Below, piece after piece: positions 20,214-27,263 of a stretch of 64,000 bases of DNA. The notes under the pieces were generated by a model that was not told the DNA's origin, made no database searches, and saw nothing but the letters and a program-made list of their open reading frames with translations. The stretch comes from Psychrobacillus insolitus. GTDB taxonomy: Bacteria > Bacillota > Bacilli > Bacillales_A > Planococcaceae. Both the position numbers and the translations under genes were made by a program. The stretch is taken from positions 62,001-126,000 of the forward strand of contig NZ_QKZI01000001.1 of NCBI RefSeq assembly GCF_003254155.1, given 5' to 3'. Position 1 is the stretch's first letter. Every line of letters starts with the position of its first letter.

Positions 20214-20240
20214 AGAGAGGGTAAAACCCTCTCTTTTTTT
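20214..20240 (+). terminator. Strong terminator after icd
   Basis: AGAGAGGG pairs perfectly with CCCTCTCT around TAAAA, followed by seven Ts. It lies between icd and mdh. Confidence 0.92.
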
Positions 20241-20277
20241 ATAAGACGAGAAAGTATAAATTTTTTACTTGGTATCT

Positions 20278-20330
20278 GTCTAGCGTAAGCAGCCCCTCAG
20301 TTTAGAGATAGGTGCTTGCGCTTTTCTTAT
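20278..20330 (+). repeat. Dispersed palindromic repeat, copy A
   Basis: TAGCGTAAGCA (20281-20291) is nearly the reverse complement of TGCTTGCGCT (20313-20322), giving a 10-bp stem around a CCCCTC/GAGATAGG centre, then TTTTCTTAT. The right arm recurs at 21371 and, altered, at 44988. This looks like a degenerate member of the small palindromic repeats common in Bacillales intergenic DNA. Confidence 0.65.
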
Positions 20331-20353
20331 AAAAACAAAAGGAGAGATTCTAC

Positions 20354-21292
20354 ATGACATTGAAACGTAATAAAATCTCAGTTATCGGTGGCGGATTTAC
20401 AGGTGCAACAACTGCTTTCTTATTAGCCCAAAAAGAACTTGGAGATGTTGTATTAGTAGACATTCCTCAAGTTGAAAATGCTACTAAAGGTAAAGCCTTA
20501 GATATGGCACAAGCAGGTCCAGTGCAAGGTTTTGATTCTAACATTATTGGTACTTCAAACTATGAAGATACAAAAGACTCAGATGTAGTTATTATTACTG
20601 CTGGTATTGCACGTAAACCTGGTATGAGCCGTGACGACTTAGTTCAAACAAACCAAAAAGTAATGAAAGCTGTAACTAAAGATATTGTAAAATACTCTCC
20701 GAACACTATAATCATCGTATTAACTAACCCAGTTGATGCAATGACTTACACTGTATATAAAGAATCGGGTTTATCAAAAGAACGTGTAATCGGACAATCA
20801 GGAGTACTTGATACTGCTCGTTTCCGCACATTTGTTGCGCAGGAATTAAACGTTTCTGTTAAGGATGTAACTGGTTTTGTTTTAGGGGGACATGGTGATG
20901 ATATGGTTCCATTGGTAAGATACTCTTATGCTGGTGGTATTCCATTAGAAAACTTAATCGATGCTGCTCGTTTAGAAGAAATTGTTGCTCGTACTCGTAA
21001 GGGTGGGGCTGAAATCGTTAACCTACTTGGTAATGGATCTGCTTACTATGCACCAGCCGCATCATTAGTTGAAATGGCTGAAGCAATTCTTAAAGATCAA
21101 AAACGTGTATTACCATCAATCGCTTACTTAGAAGGCGAATATGGTATGGATGGAATCTACCTTGGTGTTCCAACGATAATTGGTGCTGGTGGTATCGAGA
21201 AAATTATCGAACTTGAATTATTAGAAGAAGAAAAAGCATTATTAAACAAATCTGCTGAATCAGTTAAAGCAGTAATGAACGTTTTAGCTTAA
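20354..21292 (+). CDS. mdh: Malate dehydrogenase (NAD, LDH-like type)
   Basis: Mdh oxidises malate to oxaloacetate. This 312-residue protein is of the lactate-dehydrogenase-like type found in Bacillus. The NAD fold starts at [18 protein letters not shown], followed by [14 protein letters not shown] with substrate-binding arginines, [11 protein letters not shown], and the catalytic histidine in [10 protein letters not shown]. The ATG lies eight bases after GGAGAG. The gap from icd is 168 bases and holds a terminator and repeat copy A, unlike the tighter citZ-icd spacing. Confidence 0.97.
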   Translation: MTLKRNKISVIGGGFTGATTAFLLAQKELGDVVLVDIPQVENATKGKALDMAQAGPVQGFDSNIIGTSNYEDTKDSDVVIITAGIARKPGMSRDDLVQTNQKVMKAVTKDIVKYSPNTIIIVLTNPVDAMTYTVYKESGLSKERVIGQSGVLDTARFRTFVAQELNVSVKDVTGFVLGGHGDDMVPLVRYSYAGGIPLENLIDAARLEEIVARTRKGGAEIVNLLGNGSAYYAPAASLVEMAEAILKDQKRVLPSIAYLEGEYGMDGIYLGVPTIIGAGGIEKIIELELLEEEKALLNKSAESVKAVMNVLA

Positions 21293-21310
21293 TCTAAATA
21301 TAATTAGGAT

Positions 21311-21340
21311 CGAGTGGGGAAACCTGCTCGGTTATTTTTT
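21311..21340 (+). terminator. Terminator of mdh
   Basis: CGAGTGGG (21311-21318) pairs with CCTGCTCG (21323-21330) with two wobble pairs around GAAA, followed by GTTATTTTTT. Confidence 0.78.
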
Positions 21341-21364
21341 GATTTTATAGAAACTCAAAATACT

Positions 21365-21388
21365 GAGCGGATGCTTGCGCTTTTCTAG
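21365..21388 (+). repeat. Dispersed repeat, copy B (right arm only)
   Basis: ATGCTTGCGCTTTTCT repeats the right arm of copy A, but the left arm is missing, so this is a truncated copy. It lies between the mdh terminator and phoP. Confidence 0.55.
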
Positions 21389-21541
21389 TGGTTATTGTTA
21401 AGATAAAGGTAGTTTACTTTTAGAGAGATGATGTTCTCTTTTTAGGTATAATTTTAAATGAATCAATAAATGAAACATTTGTTAAGTTATCAATTGAGTG
21501 ATTTGGAATGGGGGTTTCAAATCAACTTTGGAGGCTATTAA

Positions 21542-22252
21542 ATGAAAAAAATATTAGTTGTAGATGATGAAAGCTCAATCGTGACATTGTTAAAATATAA
21601 TTTAGAAGAAGCAGGGTTTCAAGTTATAACAGCTGCAGATGGGAAAGAAGGTTTGCATCTTGCAAAAACTGAAAATCCAGATGTCATCGTATTAGATTGG
21701 ATGCTACCACACTTGGATGGTATGGAAGTTTGTAAAGAACTTCGTATCAAAAAAATTCAAACACCAATTATTATGCTAACTGCAAAAGATGAAGAGTTTG
21801 ATAAAGTTCTTGGTCTTGAATTAGGTGCGGATGATTATATGACAAAACCATTCAGTCCTCGTGAAGTAATCGCTCGTGTAAAGGCAATGATTCGTCGATC
21901 GGGGATGTCTTCTGACATTAAGAGAACTGAAGGAAGAAGTATAGAAGAACAATACGTTTTTGGTCCTTTACAAGTTTTCCCGGAAAGATTTGAAGTATTG
22001 TTAAATGATGAAACAATTGAATTTACTCCAAAAGAGTTTGAATTACTTGTTTATCTAATTGAAAACAAAAATCGTGTATTAACACGGGATCAATTATTAA
22101 GTGCGGTATGGAACTATGATTTTGCTGGAGATACTCGAATTGTAGATGTTCATGTGAGTCACTTAAGAGATAAAATTGAAGTGAATAGTAGAAAGCCTAT
22201 ATTTATCAAAACGATTAGAGGCCTTGGTTATAAATTTGAGGAGCCTAGGTAA
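21542..22252 (+). CDS. phoP: Phosphate-response regulator PhoP (OmpR/PhoB family)
   Basis: This is a DNA-binding response regulator of 236 residues. The receiver domain has the acidic pocket VVDDES, the phosphoacceptor aspartate in VLDWMLP (residue 52), the threonine in MLTAKDE and the lysine in TKPFSPRE. A winged-helix output domain follows from about residue 135, including LTRDQLLSAVWNYDF and RIVDVHVSHLRDKIE. The ATG follows GGAGG. A TATAAT box about 95 bases upstream suggests its own promoter. Position after mdh and before phoR is as in B. subtilis. Target genes would be those for phosphate starvation. Confidence 0.93.
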   Translation: MKKILVVDDESSIVTLLKYNLEEAGFQVITAADGKEGLHLAKTENPDVIVLDWMLPHLDGMEVCKELRIKKIQTPIIMLTAKDEEFDKVLGLELGADDYMTKPFSPREVIARVKAMIRRSGMSSDIKRTEGRSIEEQYVFGPLQVFPERFEVLLNDETIEFTPKEFELLVYLIENKNRVLTRDQLLSAVWNYDFAGDTRIVDVHVSHLRDKIEVNSRKPIFIKTIRGLGYKFEEPR

Positions 22253-22254
22253 TA

Positions 22255-23790
22255 ATGATGTCTTTTCAAAATAGAATTTTAAGAATATATTCTATCTTAA
22301 TTGGACTTCTTCTAGCGGGCGTAGGTCTTGTTCTTGGACAGCTGTACCCATTATTTGTAGATAATACCGCAAATTCTTTAGTTAATTCAAAAGTAGAGGA
22401 TATATCAGCGTATTTATCGACTACCGAAGTACCAAAAGATATTCAAAATCAAATTATTCATAAAGTTTCATTTAATGACCACATTATTGAAAGTACTGAT
22501 ATACAACAAACATTTTGGATGTTTCTATTTATTATATTGTTCTTAGCTTTTCTAATAGCCATTATAATTGGTGCAAGTGTTTTCAAAAAATATGCTGTGC
22601 CAATTGAACATTTAACGCAAACAGCAATGGAGCTGGCAAAAGGGAATTATCGGGTCAGGGCATTTGAAGATGACTTCTCAGGAATGTCAAAACTTAGTAA
22701 GTCGATTAATATTCTTGCTCGCAATTTACACGATATTTCAGTTATGCGTGAAACGGAGAAAGAACGACTAAAAACGTTAATTGAAAATATGGGAAGTGCG
22801 CTATTAATGATTGATCGAAATGGAGAAACAACAATTGCCAATCGATCATTTTTGAAACTCTTTCAACTTAAGTTTGAAGATGTGGATGGAAAGTTGTTCC
22901 GTAAAATAGGACTTCCAGATCAAATAGAAGAGTTTATCGACAAGCTATTCTTAACTGAATCCTCCAATCGACAACAACTTAATATTAAAAAAAATCATTT
23001 TACTTATTACATGGATGCATACGGAGCTCCAGTTATAGGAGAACACGGTAGATGGCTTGGAATTGTGATCGTCATGCATGACATTACAGAGTTAAAAAAG
23101 CTAGAGCAAGTGAGAAAAGACTTTGTTGCAAATGTATCTCATGAATTAAAGACTCCTGTTACTTCTATCAAAGGATTTTCTGAGACTCTATTATTTGGCG
23201 CTTATAAAAAGGAAGAAACACTCCTTTCATTTTTAGAAATAATACATAAGGAAAGCAATCGATTACAAGCACTTATTATCGACTTATTAGATCTTTCTAA
23301 AGTAGAGCAAACAGGCTATGAAATTTCTAAACAAAAAGTATATTTCAGTGAAATTATTAATAGTAGCATTGAATTGACTATTCATTTAGCTGATAAAAAG
23401 AATATAACGATTGAAACGAATATAGATGAACAAGTTGTAATACTAGGGGAAACGAACCGTCTAAAACAAATTATCGTTAATTTAATTGCTAATGCGATTA
23501 ATTACTCTCTCGAAAATACAATGATTAAGCTAAGTGTTTATCAAAATAAAAAGTATGGGATTTTTGAAATAGAAGACCAAGGAATTGGGATTAGTAAAGT
23601 AGAAATAACGCGTATTTTTGAGCGTTTTTATCGGGTAGACCGTGCTAGAAGTAGAAACTCAGGAGGTACAGGCCTTGGTCTTGCCATCGTGAAACATCTA
23701 GTTGAAGCACATCAAGGGTATATCGAGGTGCATAGTGAAGAAGGGAAAGGTACTATTTTTAAAGTATACATCCCTATTGTTAATACTTAA
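22255..23790 (+). CDS. phoR: Sensor histidine kinase PhoR
   Basis: PhoR is the membrane kinase partner of PhoP. Domains in order: TM1 (about 11-30), a short external part (31-84), TM2 (about 86-109), HAMP (110-160), PAS (about 175-285), HisKA with the phosphorylated histidine in NVSHELKTP (residue 296), and HATPase with NLIANAINYS, DQGIGIS and GGTGLGLAI. At 511 residues it is shorter than B. subtilis PhoR, mainly because the external domain is only about 55 residues. It starts two bases after phoP and is cotranscribed. Confidence 0.92.
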   Translation: MMSFQNRILRIYSILIGLLLAGVGLVLGQLYPLFVDNTANSLVNSKVEDISAYLSTTEVPKDIQNQIIHKVSFNDHIIESTDIQQTFWMFLFIILFLAFLIAIIIGASVFKKYAVPIEHLTQTAMELAKGNYRVRAFEDDFSGMSKLSKSINILARNLHDISVMRETEKERLKTLIENMGSALLMIDRNGETTIANRSFLKLFQLKFEDVDGKLFRKIGLPDQIEEFIDKLFLTESSNRQQLNIKKNHFTYYMDAYGAPVIGEHGRWLGIVIVMHDITELKKLEQVRKDFVANVSHELKTPVTSIKGFSETLLFGAYKKEETLLSFLEIIHKESNRLQALIIDLLDLSKVEQTGYEISKQKVYFSEIINSSIELTIHLADKKNITIETNIDEQVVILGETNRLKQIIVNLIANAINYSLENTMIKLSVYQNKKYGIFEIEDQGIGISKVEITRIFERFYRVDRARSRNSGGTGLGLAIVKHLVEAHQGYIEVHSEEGKGTIFKVYIPIVNT

Positions 23791-23801
23791 CGGAGGTAAA
23801 T

Positions 23802-25016
23802 ATGAATAACAAACCATTTATTCCGATAATTATCGGAACTGATATAAACGCATACAATATGGCTATTTCATTTCATGAAGAATATAATATAAAGCCAATC
23901 TTAGTTGGTAAAGAAGCAATGTCTTTCACTAAATGGAGTAATATTATTGAACATACAGAAATACATGCAAATTTGTGGGATAAAACATCATTTGTACAAG
24001 TTCTAATTAAAGTTGCCGAAAAGTATAGTGTTCCAGGAAAACAACTGTTATTAATTGGAACGAATGATTTCTATGTTCGCTTAATTATTGAACATGCAGC
24101 TGTTCTAAAAGAGATGTATGTATTTAATTATATGGCAGAAGATTTGATGAATAATCTTTTGGTCAAAACTAATTTTTATAAGTTATGTGAAGAGCATGGA
24201 TTAGACGCGCCAAAAACGTATTATTATTCGTGTGCGAAGAAAGAAGTTTTCAAAGAGGAAGTTCTATTTCCTTTAATTATTAAACCAAGTGATGGTGTTC
24301 AATATTACCAAAATAAATTCCCTGGTCAACAAAAAGTATACCGAGTGGAAAATAGAGAAGAATTGAATGATGTTATTGACCAAGTGAATGCTAGTGGTTA
24401 TGAAGAAGATCTTATCATTCAAGATTATATCCCTGGTGATGATACATATATGTGGGATTCTGTATTTTACATGAGTTCAAAAGGGAAAGCGCAATTAGGG
24501 ACGTTTGCCCAAGTAGTACTGCAAGAACATACGGTTACAGCAATTGGTAACTACACTGCTTTAATCACAAGATATAATGAAGAAATGATGGTAAAATTAC
24601 AGCGTTTTTTAGAGGCTGTAGGCTATGTTGGATTTGCAAACTTTGATTTGAAGTTTGATGAACGTGATGGGAAATTTAAAGTGTTTGAAGTAAATATAAG
24701 GCAAGGACGTTCAAGTTATTATACGACTGCTCTTGGTCATAATATGGCACGTTATTTTGTAGATGATGTTATTTATCAAAAAGAAAAGCCACTTACATTA
24801 TTAGATGAACATTATTTATTCACAGTTGTTCCTAAAATAGTATTGAAAAAATTTGTTGAAAATAAAGAGATTCAAAAAGAAGTTAGACAATTATTAAGAG
24901 ATGGTAAATGGGGAAATCCATTGTTTTATAAAAAAGATAAACATCTTACGAGAAAACTCTTTCTACTAGCTCGTCAGTTTAATTATTATAAAAAGTACAA
25001 GAATAATAATTGGTGA
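23802..25016 (+). CDS. ATP-grasp carboxylate-amine ligase, D-aspartate ligase-like
   Basis: This is a 404-residue ATP-grasp ligase. The N-terminal part (IPIIIGTDINAYNMAISFHE) is followed by the ATP-grasp lid and core: LIIKPSDGVQYY, VIDQVNASG, IIQDYIPGDDTY, and metal-binding FEVNIRQGRSSYYTT near residue 310. The overall pattern, especially the QDYIPGDD, GYVGFANFDLKFD and NIRQGRSS motifs, closely resembles the D-aspartate ligase Asl of Enterococcus faecium as I remember it. That enzyme adds D-Asp to the lysine of peptidoglycan stem peptides. Planococcaceae often have D-Asp or D-Glu cross-bridges, so this may be the bridge ligase. It starts 12 bases after phoR, with GGAGG, and ends in a terminator. 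Substrate is inferred. Confidence 0.78.
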   Translation: MNNKPFIPIIIGTDINAYNMAISFHEEYNIKPILVGKEAMSFTKWSNIIEHTEIHANLWDKTSFVQVLIKVAEKYSVPGKQLLLIGTNDFYVRLIIEHAAVLKEMYVFNYMAEDLMNNLLVKTNFYKLCEEHGLDAPKTYYYSCAKKEVFKEEVLFPLIIKPSDGVQYYQNKFPGQQKVYRVENREELNDVIDQVNASGYEEDLIIQDYIPGDDTYMWDSVFYMSSKGKAQLGTFAQVVLQEHTVTAIGNYTALITRYNEEMMVKLQRFLEAVGYVGFANFDLKFDERDGKFKVFEVNIRQGRSSYYTTALGHNMARYFVDDVIYQKEKPLTLLDEHYLFTVVPKIVLKKFVENKEIQKEVRQLLRDGKWGNPLFYKKDKHLTRKLFLLARQFNYYKKYKNNNW

Positions 25017-25096
25017 TGAAAAGTTTACAATTAAAACACATTGAATTTACAATTGTTTGATATATTTAATCAGACCCCTTTTCCAAATGTTTTGCT

Positions 25097-25127
25097 AAAA
25101 AAAGCTAGCTTGTGCTAGCTTTTTTTT
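25097..25127 (+). terminator. Terminator after the ATP-grasp gene
   Basis: AAAAAAAGCTAGC and GCTAGCTTTTTTTT form a perfect stem around TTGT and end in a T-run. Confidence 0.92.
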
Positions 25128-25191
25128 ATTTTTCTGAAACTTATAGTATATTCATCCGTAAAATAAGATATACATAGAAAGGGGAATAAAG

Positions 25192-26175
25192 ATGAGTGCC
25201 AAAAGATTAGTTACGATCATTATTACATCATTTATTGGAATCATTCTATTATCTGCTGTCTTAACATCTTGGTATACCGTAGATGAATCAGAGCAAGCAA
25301 TTGTTATTACATTTGGTGAAGCTAGTGACCCCATTACGGAGTCTGGTTTAAAATTTAAAATACCTTGGCCAATCCAAAAGGTAGAAAAGCTATCTAAAGA
25401 AACATTTAGTCTGCGATTTGGTTATAAGCAAGCAGCGGATGGGGAAGTAACTTCCTTTGATAAAGAAACTAAAATGATTACTGGTGACGACAATATCGTT
25501 TTGACTGATTTAGTCGTTCAGTATAAGATTACAGATCCAAAATCATATTTATTCAATTCAGAAAGTCCACAAGAATTATTACATGATGCTACTTCAGCAT
25601 CCATTCGTTCCGTAATTGGTAATTCTAAAATTGATGATGCACTTACTTCAGGAAAAGGGCAAATTGAAGCAGATACCGTTGAGTTACTTGGTTCTTTAAT
25701 CGAAAAGTATGATATTGGAATTACTGTACTTTCCGTAAAATTGCAAGACGTGGAACTGCCGAATGCCGAAGTTCGTTCTGCATTTACTGCTGTAACAGAT
25801 GCCGAAGAAACGAAAAATACTAAAGTGAACCAGGCAGAGAAATATGAAAACCAAAAGTTAAGTGAAGCAATTGGAGAAAAAGATGCCATTATTTCAAATG
25901 CTATAGGATACAAAACTGCTCGTACTGAACAAGCACGAGGAGATGTAGCATTGTTTGATAAGATTTTTGCCGAATACAAAAACAATAAAGAGATTACGAA
26001 ACAACGACTTGTGATGGAAACATTAGATGCGGTATTACCAAACGCACAAATATACATTATGAATGACGATGGTGGAACGATGAAATACTTGCCACTTCAA
26101 CCTGTAGAATCTACTAAGCAAACTACCCCACCAGTTGCTCCGGAAACAGAATCAGAAAATGGGAGTGGACAATAA
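25192..26175 (+). CDS. hflK: SPFH-domain membrane protein HflK
   Basis: HflK and HflC form a large cage in the membrane that, in E. coli, surrounds the FtsH protease. This 327-residue protein has one N-terminal membrane helix (about 8-27), the band-7/SPFH domain (IVITFGEASDPITESGLKFKIPWP through VKLQDVELP) and a helical tail ending in a flexible Gln/Pro/Thr-rich stretch. The ATG follows AAAGGGGAAT. It overlaps hflC by one base (TAATG). B. subtilis lacks this pair, so its presence here marks a difference between Bacillales families. Confidence 0.9.
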   Translation: MSAKRLVTIIITSFIGIILLSAVLTSWYTVDESEQAIVITFGEASDPITESGLKFKIPWPIQKVEKLSKETFSLRFGYKQAADGEVTSFDKETKMITGDDNIVLTDLVVQYKITDPKSYLFNSESPQELLHDATSASIRSVIGNSKIDDALTSGKGQIEADTVELLGSLIEKYDIGITVLSVKLQDVELPNAEVRSAFTAVTDAEETKNTKVNQAEKYENQKLSEAIGEKDAIISNAIGYKTARTEQARGDVALFDKIFAEYKNNKEITKQRLVMETLDAVLPNAQIYIMNDDGGTMKYLPLQPVESTKQTTPPVAPETESENGSGQ

Positions 26176-27146
26176 TGGCGGATAAAAAAAATCCATTTGC
26201 AAACTTAGAAGAAAAATTTAAAGAAACACAAAAAAAGCCTAAAAAAGAAAAAGTTCCAATTGATTATAAAAAGTATACGAAATCTTTTCTAGTTATTTTT
26301 GCTTTGTTCATCCTTCTTGTCATTGCATTTGCAAATATATATGTTGTGAAGGAAGGAGAATTTAAAGTTATTCGTCAGTTCGGAGAGATAAAAGATATTA
26401 AAGAATCACCTGGCTTACATATGAAAATACCTTTTGTTCAAAGTGTGACTACCGTTCCCAAATACCAAATGAACTATAAGTTATCGGAAGCGGAAATTAA
26501 CACGAAAGACAAACGTCGAATTATTATTGATAATTATGCTGTATGGAGAGTAGTGAACGCGAAAGAAATGATTACAAGTGCAGGGACCCTTGTAAACGCG
26601 GGTTCTCGTATGGAAGAATTCATCTATTCCGTTGTACGTTCTGAACTTGGGCAACTAAACTATAACGAGATTATTAATGATGAGAACTCATCTAGAGGAA
26701 GCTTAAATGATCAAATTACAACGCATGTAAATGAATTGCTTAAAAAAGATAATTACGGGATAGAAGTGGTGGATGTACGTATTAAACGGACTGATTTACC
26801 AGAAGAAAATGAGCAATCAGTCTACAATGAAATGATTTCAGAACGACAAAGTATCGCGCAGAAATTCTTATCTACTGGGGATGCTGACAAACGTCGTATT
26901 GAAGCGGAAACAGATCGTCAAGTAAGAGAAATGCTAGCAACTGCCAAAAAAGAAGCTGCAATTATTACGGCAGAGGGCGATGCAGAAGCTGCAAAAATAT
27001 ACAACCAATCATTTTCAAAAGACCCTGAGTTTTATTCTCTTTACCGGACGCTCGAGTCTTACAAAAAAACAATTGGAGAGGATACGATGATTATTATTCC
27101 ATCTGACTCTCCGTATGCCAGTATCTTGTCTGGATCCTTAGAATAA
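26175..27146 (+). CDS. hflC: SPFH-domain membrane protein HflC
   Basis: This is the partner of HflK, 323 residues. A lysine-rich cytosolic N-terminus (1-33) precedes one membrane helix (about 36-57), then the SPFH domain (VVKEGEFKVIRQFGEI, LHMKIPFVQSVTT, VEVVDVRIKRTDLP-like VVDVRIKRTDLP) and a long helical segment (ERQSIAQKFLSTGDADKRRI onward). The start shares an A with the hflK stop, so the two are translationally coupled. A long hairpin terminator follows. Confidence 0.9.
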   Translation: MADKKNPFANLEEKFKETQKKPKKEKVPIDYKKYTKSFLVIFALFILLVIAFANIYVVKEGEFKVIRQFGEIKDIKESPGLHMKIPFVQSVTTVPKYQMNYKLSEAEINTKDKRRIIIDNYAVWRVVNAKEMITSAGTLVNAGSRMEEFIYSVVRSELGQLNYNEIINDENSSRGSLNDQITTHVNELLKKDNYGIEVVDVRIKRTDLPEENEQSVYNEMISERQSIAQKFLSTGDADKRRIEAETDRQVREMLATAKKEAAIITAEGDAEAAKIYNQSFSKDPEFYSLYRTLESYKKTIGEDTMIIIPSDSPYASILSGSLE

Positions 27147-27156
27147 GTATATGAAT

Positions 27157-27210
27157 CGTCATTCCCCTTATCCACGTGGTAAGATATAGGGAATGACGGT
27201 TTTATTATTT
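27157..27210 (+). terminator. Terminator of hflKC
   Basis: CGTCATTCCC (27157-27166) and GGGAATGACG (27189-27198) form the outer stem; the inner bases CTTATCCACGTGGTAAG add a second helix. GTTTTATTATTT follows. Confidence 0.8.
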
Positions 27211-27263
27211 GTCCAAATGTAGACATCAAGTACCGCATTTCAAATTTAAGGAGTGAACCTAAA

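Noticed and set aside
25518-26057. 179-codon minus-strand frame within hflK
   Set aside because: It is a mirror of a well-supported SPFH coding sequence, with low-complexity serine and isoleucine content and no ribosome site.
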